Assembly (NCBI RefSeq): GCF_002443255.2
Contig: NW_019211454.1
Location: forward strand, 15,984,243-16,048,242
From: Varroa destructor
Lineage: Eukaryota; Arthropoda; Arachnida; Mesostigmata; Varroidae
Length of the DNA: 64,000 bases
Direction of reading: 5' to 3'
Positions 13,901 through 26,374 of this stretch are shown piece by piece. The first letter of the stretch is position 1. Every line of letters starts with the position of its first letter. The notes below the pieces were generated by a model, which had not been told where the DNA came from, ran no database searches, and worked only from the letters and a program-made list of their open reading frames with translations. Both the position numbers and the translations under genes were made by a program.

Positions 13901-15510
13901 GTGCAATAACTCTCGTCGCAGTGGTATCGCCTAGCCATCTTTGCCAATCGGATTAGCAGCGATAGCACATTCGGCGGCAAAGAAAAGCTGGGAAGGCCAA
14001 CCGTTCTAAACAATATGGCCATTACGATGTCGCCGTTAGACCCATTTCCGGGCCATTCGCTTGTTTTCTTTCGGTAAATTTACCCTGGGAAGTTCTTCTT
14101 TGGCATTATTCATGGTTGGTATGCCATTTAGAGTTAGGGCATTGAAAAAGCAAAGAGATCAGAGGATCACAGGCTTCAGGACACGCTTAATTTTCGGTCA
14201 TTGCTATGCTCTGTGTATGACCACCTACAAAGACTATATTATTCTTCAGAACACAAAAGGCACAGTAAGCTAGGCAATATTTTTTTCCAAAGAATGGTAT
14301 ATAAATGCATTGGCCATAGCCACTGCCTGACCTTATGGGCATTTTATTGATATACTATTGCGCATTTGTAGGCGCATGCGTGAAGAAACATATTGTTTAA
14401 CAAGGTTGATCTCGTCTAATAAAAGATGAGAGAAGAACTATTACATATACAACTATGTATTCTTAATTCGAGCCTGCTCTAAACAGTGTCCTTTTTTCAA
14501 GGGAAACTTCCAGTGCTGCAGAGCATCTAATTCACACGTACTACGAGCAGAGTATAATATGGATTTTTTAGTACGTTAATTTAACATTAGCCAGTCGCTG
14601 CGCGCTGCGCTAATGTCAGAAGCTCAACTATTAGGATCTAGTGCGCTTTAAAGTTGAGCGTGTCTAAGCCGACAAGTAAGCAAACAAATAAAACAAAATG
14701 TCCGTGGTAAGAGGATTGATTTAGAAATCATGGAAGTTTTTATTTAAATAAAGGTTAGATCCGGATGTCGCCTAAATATCGTTTCGAGTTCGGATTGTAA
14801 AATTGTTACTGAAAATCTCGGCAGACAACAACTTCCAGCCCAAGGCTACTACTGGACCAAGGTTGTTATACTGGTTATTCCGAACATAGCAGAATTTCGA
14901 TTCTATCCGGATGTAGGTAAAAAAAAAATAAACATCGAGCATTTTCAAATGGTTCATGGACGTTCAGATACTGTATCAACTGAAATCAGCAATATAACGT
15001 GCCTCTTTAGTGATAAAACTGTTAAAAATGTGGCCTTGATTACGAGTTAAGGCATGAAGTGTTGACTTCAGTCTCTTTTGTGTCCAAACTCAAACCAGTG
15101 CTTTTATCTGAATATTAAAGCAAAAACTAGCGTTTTTCAATTTTTCCAAAAACTAAATAGTTGACGTAACCTGAACATGCGACCCTTGAAAGGTATTCAT
15201 AGTTTTGATAAGGATATACCTAAATTATAATAAAAAAGATTATTCAAAGGTCACACAAGTCTAATCCAAAGATCCAGATGCGGCTATAAAAAAATCAGTT
15301 CTACTTGATAATCACACTGCGGACCTATCGACATTTTTGTAGACCCAACGCACGGCTTAGCCGGTCTTTCAGCCGCAGAAGCTATACAAATACATACATT
15401 GTGCAGTTTATTCTTGTATCTACACAAACCCCTCGTTTTTTGTTAATAGCCATTCAATAGCAATTGCAGAGATTGTCCCAATTTCTTGTTTTGTTGAACG
15501 TCACGTGGGG

Positions 15511-15534
15511 CACGAACAAAGACACGAACAAAGA
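15511..15534. repeat. 12-bp tandem duplication
   Basis: CACGAACAAAGA occurs twice back to back. Confidence 0.9.
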
Positions 15535-18076
15535 TACCGGCTATTAGAAGCATCAGCGTCCATGGACAAAACAAGACGCTGTTCTTGGTTCTTCCACATC
15601 AACTGTTAAAGCGATAGCATACAAAGGTGAAAAGCAATTGTGTGTCGCTTTTGACTGAGTAGGTCCGACGGTCTTTATGTGCCGGGGCGTTCGTCGGATT
15701 GGCCTTAGTGCATTGTTGCTGCTTTTCGGGGTCCTGCTGCAGCTAGCACATTCCGCAAAGTGGAATGAGCGTGTTTGATCATACTACCATACGATGGATA
15801 GGTGTTCGCCATCATTCCGTCAATCGATTCGTTGTCGGCTTGGTTCTTTTTGTCCTCGCTCTGGCAACAGAGATGGAACAAGACTCAACTGGCTTTCTGA
15901 CCCGTTCAATGCGATCTTTACTCGGCCACTCCGCTTTGTCCTATATCCCACCTGAAGGAATCTTCTTGGCTGACACACACATAGACACATATTGACACAC
16001 TTGTAGTGCCCGCGCAATCCTACACTGGTCTGCAGGACTGTTGATGACGGAGGAGCCGGTCGCTCGTGCCTTGCTTCCGATGTCTCTGTTATCGCTGCTC
16101 TAGAGTATCAATCGGGGGACCAGCAGAAAGTCTTAACGTGTCTTGGCAATTTGTCGGGATTTCTGACGCCAAAGATTTCGATAGCGATTGGCTTCAACAG
16201 CGGGAGTTAATCCAAGCTAACGATAGACTACCTAATAGATGCGCCTATTACTATTGCTCGAACTGTTTTCGATTAGCTAGCGGTGACGTTGAGTCGATGT
16301 TCAAAAGAGTACATTGTCGTGTTGGGCTTTGGCAGCAACGTTGGAAGTGAACTAAAAGCAATAAGGGACATCGAGCCTTCGTAGAATTTTCGGTGAAACC
16401 ATCAAATAGCCATAAAGAGAACAATTTGAGAAGATTAATTACCATATATTATGGTAAGGATTTTGGGGCATAATTCCTAGAATGAAAGAAGAGATTTCAC
16501 AACGACGACGTTATGAGTTGGGCAAAACTTATACGATTTGAGATATTGATTGGCGGCGCAGGACTACATTTATTTGAAATTCTGTAATTCTTGTTAAGTT
16601 CTAGCGACATTTCGCGAGTAAGCAAATCCTATAATACCTTGATAGTACAGTATCAAGTGTCATACTTAGGATAATTATATATTGAGTTAAACAATATGTT
16701 TTGGCGCACTTTTTCAAATACTTGCCTTTCCCTTCAGTTCTCTCCTGTATGTTCAACGTAACATGCCAATCGAAAGCTTTTAGCCCTTTCTATCAGCCTG
16801 TGCATTAAATAAAAATAAGAGAAGATTTACCGCTCGACTCAATAATTCAAAATTCTAACATTTTGTTTGTTAATAACAACTAAGACCAAGTAAAAATAAT
16901 GAGATTTGTAAAATTATATTAATAAATGTTGACATAGTCTAACGCAGGTATTTGCATAGGTATAGCTTGATTCTGTCCTGGTGGCGATGAGCGGATTTTA
17001 AATCGAGAAATATTTTATATACAATTGTAAGTATCGTAGCGAAAATAAAGCAAGAAAAATTATTACGTATAAATTTGGTGTAATGTTTTAATATTCTGTT
17101 ATGCCATGTTAAAAATTTCGTAATATGCAAACCTAAAAACATAACTTGATGTGGAACTTTTTTTAAAGTACTAATATTATTAATATAGAATAGTACTACG
17201 ACTGAAAACATACTAACTTATTGGACAGGTATCTGGTCTGAACCAGTTGCGAGTCAGATTTTCACAACCTTTTATTAGTTTGAATGAGTCATTTTTTAGT
17301 ACGCATGTCCACGCGAAGCTTCCTTATAATAAGTCGTTGCGTTTATGGCGTCAATGCATTCTGCAACAATGGCCTAGCAAGGCACGAGTGTTCTCTTAAG
17401 AATTTGCATTTTGAGGAATGTTCCCAATTAAGCTGACTTCAATGCAAAATAATAATAATAATTCTTTCGTCACAGTCATTTTTAATCATATCCAGTTAAA
17501 AAGAGGCCTTAAAAGAACTGAAAGAGAACCTATTTCCTTTGAGTAAAAACAAATATTATTTATAGGATAATTCGCATTCATATGAGAAATTGGTGTCACA
17601 CAGAGTGGGTTAAATATTTAGAAAAGGTTCGCCATCGATTAAATAGTCCTTCAAACCGTGAAGCTTTGACTCACTCAGTTTGAAAGCATTGACATAAACA
17701 TCTTAACAAAAAAGACACTAATGTTTTACGAAAAAGTACCATTAAATTTAAACATTTCTAAAACGACTGCACTACAAAAAACACTATGCAGCAGAAAGTT
17801 TATCTGATAAAAAATCGGTTTCACCTTCGCACGATATACACGTGCCTTCTATGATTTCCAGCAACTAAACCGTCAAGCATTACTTTCCTCTAGCACACAC
17901 CTAACGTATCTACGCTGAGAATCAAACCTAAATTACCACCTATCCTTAAGCTTAGTAGGCGAACACGTTGTCTGCAGCGCAACCACGGGAACAACGAGAA
18001 CTATATACCCGTGATTCATTCACAGGCCCCGTCATGACACAAAATTAGACGCAAGTTGTATATTGGTGCTACTTAC

Positions 18077-18256
18077 GTTTGCAAAAGGGGGCGCGGTCAG
18101 ACCATTTGCCTGACGCGAGACAACGAATCTCCTCGGAGCCCTGCACCATGTAGCCCTCCATACAGGCGAACTTAGCCCGCGAATGCAGACGATTCTGATA
18201 TTCGGACGTCACACGTTGATCATCCTCTTCACCTTCGATTTTGCCACACGTCACAT
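18077..18256 (-). CDS. hig: hig-like exon, complete sushi (CCP) domain
   Basis: This is a symmetric 1-1 exon with acceptor TTTCACGGTTGTTTAG and strong donor AAAC/GTAAGT; two bases in, 59 codons, one base out. It holds all four sushi cysteines: VTCGKIEG (324), KFACMEGYMVQG (352), EEIRCLASGKWSDRAPFC (366 and 379), with the conserved G-x-W and P-x-C. Length and spacing are normal for a CCP domain, an extracellular disulfide module used for protein-protein contact. One-domain-one-exon with phase 1 at both ends is the usual arrangement for shuffled sushi modules. Confidence 0.95.
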
Positions 18257-19575
18257 CTAAACAACCGTGAAATTTGGTGTATTAATTATTAGGCTATAAC
18301 ACTACTTTCGTCAATAGTTCAGTAATTTCACAAATTTGTGCGTGCGCCAAAAGGCATTATCTCATGATTACCTTTATCGTTGCTAAACGTATCTAGTAAT
18401 TGTTTACGCAGTGAAAAAATAGTGCAATCAATTCTGTTTATTTATACAGAAGCATTGACCACGTACCACGTAACAGTACTTTCCACTCAAACAGAATCGT
18501 GAGATTTGTTCAATTCTCATATTGCTTAAAAACTTTTTCGCAAGATATTTTTCCACAGGTCTAAAATCTCTTCGCACCAACACATTTAAAAAAGGCAATG
18601 CCTTTTTGAACACTTATGTTAAAAATTGCAGCGCAAGCTAAAATATCACTGAGTTCTTTGCATCCAGACAACTAAAGTTTATTAATTACATGTATGGACC
18701 CGAACAACACAGCAAGAATTATCAAAATAAAAACTGTAGTAAGAACGCTACACTAACGCTGTCACAACAGACAAATATGACTGCTGCTTTGTAAAAGTAT
18801 TTTTTTTCTTAGAGTTTTTGCAATCCTTCGAATCACTTGAGCTGGTAACAACTTATGTCAAACAATTTTAATGTAAATTATATATACAGGAGGGGTCCTC
18901 CGTATATTTAACCTCCAGATAGTCATAATTATATATATCTGGTATTATTCACACAGGTTGTGCACCGCCATGTATTTATCTCAGAAGATACGAGCATTAC
19001 CAGTATTAATCCAGAAACTTTCTAGACTATCCTAGCATACATTATTTGATGAAATAATTTGAGATTAATAATTTTAATAAAACGAGAATAATTTTTAGGG
19101 GTAATTTAGTATAGTTGAGTTTTAGCTCATTATCACTACTGTGAACGAACGACAGATGAACACCCACCTCAGATGTAACTTTTTTTTTTTGTATAAGGTG
19201 AGTGCGTAAGTTCTGTTTTCTGACACCGAAGCTCACTTCAAGGCAGTAGCCGTAGTAATGTGGGATTTAAATGGTAAAATTCACACCTTCTTGGTCACTA
19301 GCGACTCTGGGTCGGTGCCTGTTTTTTCTAATTCAGACTTTTTTCTGTGTTTCTTTCCGGGAACACAAAAAAAAAGCCAGAAACGTTCACAAGCTAACTT
19401 TAACCGTTTTTATTACTCACACCTAAAAAAAAAATTACGAAGACAAAAGCGTGAATAATTGGTTAATTTACAAAACGCTGCTGAGTCCGCCAAATATGAA
19501 ACAAATCAACTCATTCAATACTAACTATCTTTAACGCTAGTCAATGTGGCCAAAACGAAATGCAATCTAAATAAA

Positions 19576-19621
<46 letters not shown>

Positions 19622-20975
19622 TATTTTCGTGGATTCTAGGGAAAATGACGATGGCACGTGCACTACACCGCGTACCATTTTTTTTACGAGCCGATGTCGT
19701 GTCGTTGTAGACAATACTAGTTGTAACTTCAGTTAATGTACGAGAAGATCGTCCTCTGGCATAGCTTAATCTCAGAGTTATCAGGCGCTATTAGTTGCGG
19801 TCATGTCAAGGAGAAGGTCGGGACGGAAAAGGACATTATCTCGAACCATTCCGAAAAGAGTCTAGTTAGAGAGGAAAGCAGGTTGAAATTAAACTGCCTG
19901 CGGGAACACCTTTACCGGTGAAGAACACAACACCTGTTGTACATACTTGTTATAAAAATAGATTTGTGAGCATTGAGTGCGAGTACTTTATGCGATAATA
20001 AGACGATCATCGATAGGCCATATCATTGATTTCGAATAGTTTTCTGACAAAAGAATCCGTATGAGCCGACCAAATACATAGGCTTAAATCTCTAACGAGT
20101 TATATTAATGCAGTAATGAGCGTATTTTTTAATTCACGCGATGAGTGAAAGAGATTTTTCTAATTACACAAAAAAAAGGTTGTTTGTAAACGAATTTTAT
20201 AGTGAACTAATAATGCGAGTTGCCTTGCAATGTCCTGCATTTTTTCTTGACAGGCCTTGTTTGCCCGAAGTACCTTACAGCTTCCGGTTCTGGAGTCCTT
20301 CCTAGACATCCCATGGAATTTGTGAGGCGGGTGCCCAGCTTCGTGGCCACACGATATCAAAATGTGCGTCCCTCCGGCTTTATCATATTATCTCTTTACT
20401 GCTGATATGCCGTGTCGTGAAAAAAATCACCACAAATATGCTTTGTGGAAATCTACAGATACGAAAATGCGACCTACGAAACTGATGTAGGATACAGGCC
20501 TAACTGTCGAGACATGTTGAACCTGCCATATTCTTTAGACACACGAGCTAATGTTACAGCGCTATTTTGAATTGCGCATAACGAACGCCGAAATCGCCCA
20601 GCCTGGAAAAGTACGACAGATTGCCTAGCTTCTTTATACACCGAGATTTCACATTTAATTAAGCATAGTTAAAGGTAACGCTTTCATCGAAATCTAGACC
20701 TGTGTAAAATCGATGATATTTCAGTTACGTGACCATGGCTTACTAGTTGACAGCTTGAGTGTTTCCCTTCTCATTCACAGTCTAATGCGTAAAATCGGTC
20801 TAACTATGTTTTGCCAATACTCTTTAACATTAACTCTTTGTTCATAAAACTAAAGGAGGTAAAAAAAAAAGGTGGACTTTTTTTTTGTTGTAACAACAAA
20901 CATTACCTAAATCACTTTGAAGATTAATAATTTCGATATTTTCCCTAGAACCTTTAGAATAGTTTTAGTTGTTAC
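18257..20975 (-). other. hig-like intron (2.7 kb)
   Basis: An AT-rich intron between the Ig second-half exon and the first complete sushi exon. It holds an 11-bp stem with one bulged A at about 18,882-18,907 and the long TA repeat at 19,578-19,620. I see no gene in it. Confidence 0.8.
19578..19620. repeat. (TA)n microsatellite, 43 bp
   Basis: Uninterrupted alternating A and T; the longest simple repeat in the window. Confidence 0.95.
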
Positions 20976-21076
20976 CTTTGACTTTAATAGCGATCGAATT
21001 TTTTTTTTCACGCGGTGTTGTACATGTAAACACACCAGAATCTTCGTCACGTGCTCCGTACAGCATAAGCTCATAC
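20976..21076 (-). CDS. hig: hig-like exon, second half of Ig-like domain
   Basis: I found this by searching the intron for the missing half of the Ig fold. The acceptor is TGATTTTGTTTCTGTATACGTTTCAACAG and the donor is AAAG/GTAACA. One base in, 33 codons, one base out. It reads YELMLYGARDEDSGVFTCTTP and continues to NSIAIKVK. D-x-G-x-F-x-C is the classic F-strand motif of Ig domains, and its cysteine (about residue 305) would pair with the one near 256. Phase matches the 31-kb exon (Arg) and the 18-kb exon (Asp) exactly. It is too short to stand out by length. Confidence 0.92.
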
Positions 21077-23582
21077 CTGTTGAAACGTATACAGAAACAA
21101 AATCAAATCAAAGGTCTAATAAATGACACGAAAATTATATGTGTTAACGCGGTATCAAAAATATGATTAGTGCAGCCCGTTTATGACATGTCGCAAGTAA
21201 TAGCGTAGGACATTTTACAATATTCAATACAAATACTTAGCCATTGTTTGTCGATTTCGACTGTGGATTAATTCGACATGATACACGTGTTGATTGTGTT
21301 TTACAAATATTTCTATAAGACACTTCGATATGTTTAAATAAGATAACTTCCTTTATTGGTACCAAATTGTATAGTATTTAGGGATCGATAATGATACTTG
21401 AAGCAGCGATCCCTATCAGTTCTTGTCAATCGAAAGCTTAGCCTGATAAGTTGCAGTGTATTTAAAGGTGGCTAATTTTTTTGTTGTGAAAGACGTCCGA
21501 TGTACGTTATTTTTTTTCTTATTTGACTATTTTTTGCGCTCCGTACTAAAATCTTTAGATATCGCGTCAGATAGAGCTTTACTAGGCTTTTCTCCAACGG
21601 AGCGAGATAGTCAACATATGCCTTTGTGACCATCCGTCAACGCGTTAAAGTTGAGACTTGAATAAGCTATAGTCACGCGTTTATGGTTACCGTGGCAGTC
21701 TACTCAGAGAAATGTGTATTAGCAACCCAGATCGCGTGGTTTTTTTACTCGGCATAATGGATGTATTTTGAATCGTTATTTAACAGGCATCAATCGTTTT
21801 TTTTTCAATCACTGCCGCAGCTCCAACCGAGGTTACAACAACCTAGCAAAGTATGTCACATACAATAAATCATTCATCCACTGCGCCTATTTCATTGTTT
21901 TCACTATTTACTTACTTGGTCTTCCATTGTGTGCCACCGAAATTTACTATAAAAATGAAATCGAACAAATAAAACATGCAAAAGGCGGACAACGTCGATG
22001 GCAAAGGACGAGGTCTGCACTCAGATCGGTTAGCCATGCGGCGGCAGTGGTCAGAACAGTTCGATTAAGATATGGTCTATATTTTCCGCCACTGTTATTT
22101 CTTCGCCTTTCCGTCGCTCAGTTTTTCCACTCATAGAGGAAGGAGACGAAAGCTGGGTTTTACTTTGCTAGCTATTGAAAAACGTTTTGAGCGCAATAGT
22201 AAACCGGTGACGACAGTAGCGACAATTGCGAAAGGAATGAAGTCGACAGAAAGGGCAGGTCGCCAAAAAGGGAGAGAGAAAAGGTACCGGGGAGCGTCTT
22301 TCAGGAGCATTACATATTTTCATTTGGCTCCATTTCTAAACTTCGTCAGAAGGGAGGGTGAAGAGGCGGATCCGAGACTTTGTAAAAAGGTCTGCTCACT
22401 AGAAATGGCGTGCGAGGCGTTTCCAACGCGCGGAAGTAATCGAGGGTACGTATAGAATATCTATAACGTATAGCGGCTTGGATTGCCGGTAAGACTCCAG
22501 TTTAAAGAAGGTAGAAATTAGTTGTTTAGGTCGCATTAACGACGCGAAACAATACAGTGACAACTGAGACACGCAGATTTAGCGAAATAATCTAACTGAT
22601 AATAGCTATTTCTACTACGGAGAGATTTGATTATTTCGGGAGTTTGTTGTGTAACTGGCGGAGATAAGCACAGGTATTGCTGGAGATATTAAGCTTGGCA
22701 TATTTTTTAGTTTTACTTTCGAAACTACTGTCGTTGCTTCGGACGGTTGACTTCTACAAACAGCGAACAAATTCTGTTTATGACTGACCCGGCTTCAAAC
22801 CTGAACTGAAACCTAAATGTTCCTAAATTTAGTAGGCAAATACGTCACCACTGAAATTTTAAGAACCTATACACGTTGTTGTCGTCATCAATAGCTTGAA
22901 ATTCTTCATTGCTAGATTGTAGTGCCGTCGTAAGGTAAGGCAAAGTATTGGCTTTGCGTTTAATGCACAGCTAATGTGACTTAACAGATAGCAGTACTTT
23001 TTCCAGAGGGGGGCATATGTGTTAATGGTGATTTTACGTAGATCTATCGAATATGCTATCGCATCAAGAGAGGATCATGTATCTAAAATTGAGGAAATAA
23101 GGATTAGTGTCGGGATCGAGTGACTAGCGCATGATAATGAACTTTGTTATCGTTAAGCCGCCACCGCCACTTGATCGAGGGTGAAAACCGTTTGATCCTA
23201 TGGAAATGTTTCTGTTTTGTATACATAAGATCGAATACGTTCGTCTTGCAATATCTAGATGAATCGGCTTGTGCCATTCTACCCCTCTGGATGGCTGGAA
23301 TATATAGGACGGATTACACGCAGAGCTTTAAAGTGCTATTGGTTTTGACCGATTTTTATTAGATCCATTATACGCCGCTTTCGTTCCTTACGAGCGCAAT
23401 ATATAAAGACTTACTAGATTAGTCCCAATCAGACTGAAAGCCAAAAGGGTCTTATAGCTAGTGCCGGTCCAGAGGATCCGAAAAGACAGTAGAAGAATCA
23501 TAGAAGAGTAAGGGATCGCACAAGTAAGTGAAACACCAACAGCGAAGGACCGCGGTACATTGCGGCGCCACCGCCACGCCCC

Positions 23583-23801
23583 TTACCGCTTGACTTTTGC
23601 CTTCTCTAGGCTATTTCTGATGTTCAGGTCTTGTCCCAATTCGAAAACTGGAAGATCCTCGCTATCCTGCCCTCGTGTTACGACCATCAACATCATATAT
23701 TGCCAACAGAGGCAGTACTTCCAGATAACATCTCCTTCTTGGGCTACACATTCGCTCGATGAGTTCTTTCCTTCTTTCATTTTTAGGTATATTGAACTCA
23801 T
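23583..23801 (-). other. Unassigned minus-strand frame with CV...GD..W..C pattern
   Basis: This is a 72-codon ATG-to-stop frame. It contains SECVAQEGDVIWKYCLCWQ and then a mixed charged tail. The spacing recalls the start of a von Willebrand factor C-type module, but the fragment is short and the opposite strand is open as well. I assign no function. It may be chance. Confidence 0.15.
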
Positions 23802-26038
23802 ACACGATGGCGCAGACAGCAGCTTCTCCCATCCACGTCGTTGTTCTTCGATCTCAGACTAATGCCATACTTGCAATTCGAAGTCAGAAGCTTTTCACTT
23901 CGACGAAAAGGTACTGCTACCCAAAGTGCAACTAAGATTATAAGGAAACAGGTACCAAACTGGGGCTGAGCTGCTAGCGTTTCAGTAGGTCCTGTTTTGC
24001 ATTAGTGAGACTCCGGTAGATTAGGATGGAGACGCCACCAAAGAGTCGTCCTTTGCCAGCGACCATTGCGAGAAAAGGGCGCGGTTGAGCCGGACGCCTT
24101 GGCCTCGACTCTGATCACAGAGCGAGTTAGTACTGCTCCAGCAATCTTCCTTCCACGGGTCCTTTCCAGTCTCGGTTATCGACCTGGTGACTTGTTCTCC
24201 TTCCCTCTCTTTTTCCTCTCTCATTGGGTAGTAGAAGACTGCCAACGATGAGCAACAGCGATGGAGGTTAGGAGGCGACTAGAGATTTTTTTCCTTTTTT
24301 GAGAATGCAGAGGAGAAATGGAGAACCAGAGAAAAGAGGGACGAGGTCGAGCGCGGGCAAAAGAGAAACTAAACAGAAACCGGGAGGTCTAGAGTTAGAA
24401 ATAAAGCAGACGACGTTTGACGCCTTTGGAAGTAAATAATGACGGTGCCATCAGGTCGTTAAGCCACACGTTAGGAACGAAAAACCAACGCAACGGCGGA
24501 GGGACACAACAATCTTAGGGCAGACTTGGCAGAGATTGAAGCAAAGCTCTTGGCAGAAAGAACGTTTGAGAACCACGCCTAAATGATTAGCGATCGGATC
24601 GGTGTGACGGGTGCATATAAAATATCGGTGTGAAGTTATAATTAATAAGAATTCTTGGGACTGGGATAGAGTAGTCGCCTAGGTAAGTAATCAGTATTAG
24701 AAGACAAACGTGTGCTTTGTCAGTGAGCAGCTAGGACGCACGATCGTCTGATAATTCAAAAATTTGACCCATTTGGCTTAGTGTTAACCGAAGATAGGCA
24801 CATATGTTCGTACACCTACAAATGGTTCTACATACCTTGACTGGAACACAGATACAATTGAAGATAATGTAGAATTAATAGCAAACATAATCAAATCGGA
24901 TAAACGTATAGCCTGAAATAGTCACCCACAACTTGAATATTTTATAGGATCGAAGTAAGGATGTTCTTGATCAGGATGGAAAAGTGATCATTACAAGACA
25001 CAGTAAATGAGTGGACAATAGGTGTCGAGGAATTAGGCGTATAGATAGAAGGATGTATACATGAAAAGAGCGTTACATGATAAAATCGACTAAATATGGT
25101 ACAGAAGAACGAGAAAAAGCTCCAGACGAGATACTCATTGAGCTAATATTAGAAAGCAAATACTAAATACGGTGAAAATAAAGGGGGCAGATGGATAGGG
25201 CGGCGGAGACGAATATGCAAAATGAGGAAATCATTAATGTCAAAAGTTTTAGCTTTAACATTGCAAGAGACTTGATCAAGTACCTCCTCGGACCAAAACC
25301 CGAACTCGCTTCATTCGATCGAGTAAACTCTGAAACGCTAGGTGTGATGTCAGAGAGCAAAAACTGGATTAACGCGCATCTTATTATTTATCTCACTTTG
25401 TATCGGTTAATCATTTCTAGACAGAGTCATTTCTTTCATCCTCCGATAGCTCTTGACCGCCTTCTTGCAAAGCTTCGATTCTTGTCGCATGTTTAATGCC
25501 TGCTTTTTTCTTCCTGGGTGTCCCCTAGAAGTTTCTCTGTGGGCACCTTTTACAAGCCTTCCAATATTTTAATGCTTAGAGCTTACTTCTCCCTGTTTTT
25601 CTCTTTCCTTTGCCTAAATCGCTGCTTGTAGTGTTTTTTTTTATTTGAAATTTGGCTTTGCTTACATAGGTTCATTTTTTTCTGCAGGTCAAATTCATGC
25701 GGGCTGACGGAAGATCACACAAACACTTTTCTTACATGTAGTTGCGTTTAAGGGCACAGAACAGACCCCAATCAATGTTCTTTCATTCAGTAATAGAGTT
25801 CAAATGGGTTTCCTTGTGCTTTTTAGTCTTTCTCTCCAGGCTGAAGCTCCTCTTCAGTGGTCAAATTCGTCGGGTCATCTTTATCCGACGGGTGTGCACC
25901 GGTCAAAACAGTAGTCTGTCGTGGACATGGTAAGAGACAGAAATTTATTTGAGAAGTTTCATTTCAACTTGTAGTTTGCCTATCCCCTAAGCGCTTGCCT
26001 CTCCGCCAACATTAACTTGCGATCCAACTAGCTTGTCA

Positions 26039-26374
26039 TTTCTTTTTAGCTTGTTTGCCCGCCCATCTTCGATACGCACCCTTCTGCACATGGTCAAACC
26101 TAGTTTCTTTGCGACAAACCGTAGCATGCGGCAGGCAGCTGCCGGAAGGCTTTTCATCTCACGAAGGATCCGTACATTCCGTGTGGGTGGCAATATACAT
26201 TCGGAGGTTTTCTGAGTCTGCTTCGCGCTTGCATTCCCACCAGATATCGCCGTCATTCCAGACACAGTAGTCAGGGAGTGGTGCGTGATTGTTTGGAGCT
26301 GCCGTTCCGTGTTCCATGTCACTTAGTATGCGTCCATCGTTCGAAGTCGACGCGAAACTCCGGAATTCCTGTTC
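26039..26374 (-). other. Cysteine-rich open frame broken by one TGA
   Basis: Two stretches of the same minus-strand frame, 71 codons (26,162-26,374) and 40 codons (26,039-26,158), are separated only by a TGA at 26,159-26,161. The first holds DYCVWNDGDIWWECKREAD and TECTDPS; the second holds SCLPHATVCRKE and a lysine-rich end. Five cysteines and paired tryptophans look like a small secreted protein. The TGA overlaps a good splice donor (CTTC/GTGAGA), so it could be an exon end. Otherwise it may be a pseudogene or chance. The donor phase does not fit the hig-like chain. Confidence 0.25.

Larger units (their letters stand above)
8088..18076 (-). other. hig-like intron (10 kb)
   Basis: This intron lies between the two complete sushi exons. 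Contents seen: a perfect 8-bp hairpin (CTTCTGCG, loop TAC, CGCAGAAG) at 8,477-8,495, an AT repeat near 10.9 kb, a 12-bp direct duplication at 15,511-15,534, and AT-rich DNA from about 16.4 to 17.9 kb. A 161-codon plus-strand frame at 13,143-13,628 lacks an ATG near its start and matches nothing I know. No extra exon is needed, since the flanking phases already fit. Confidence 0.7.
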
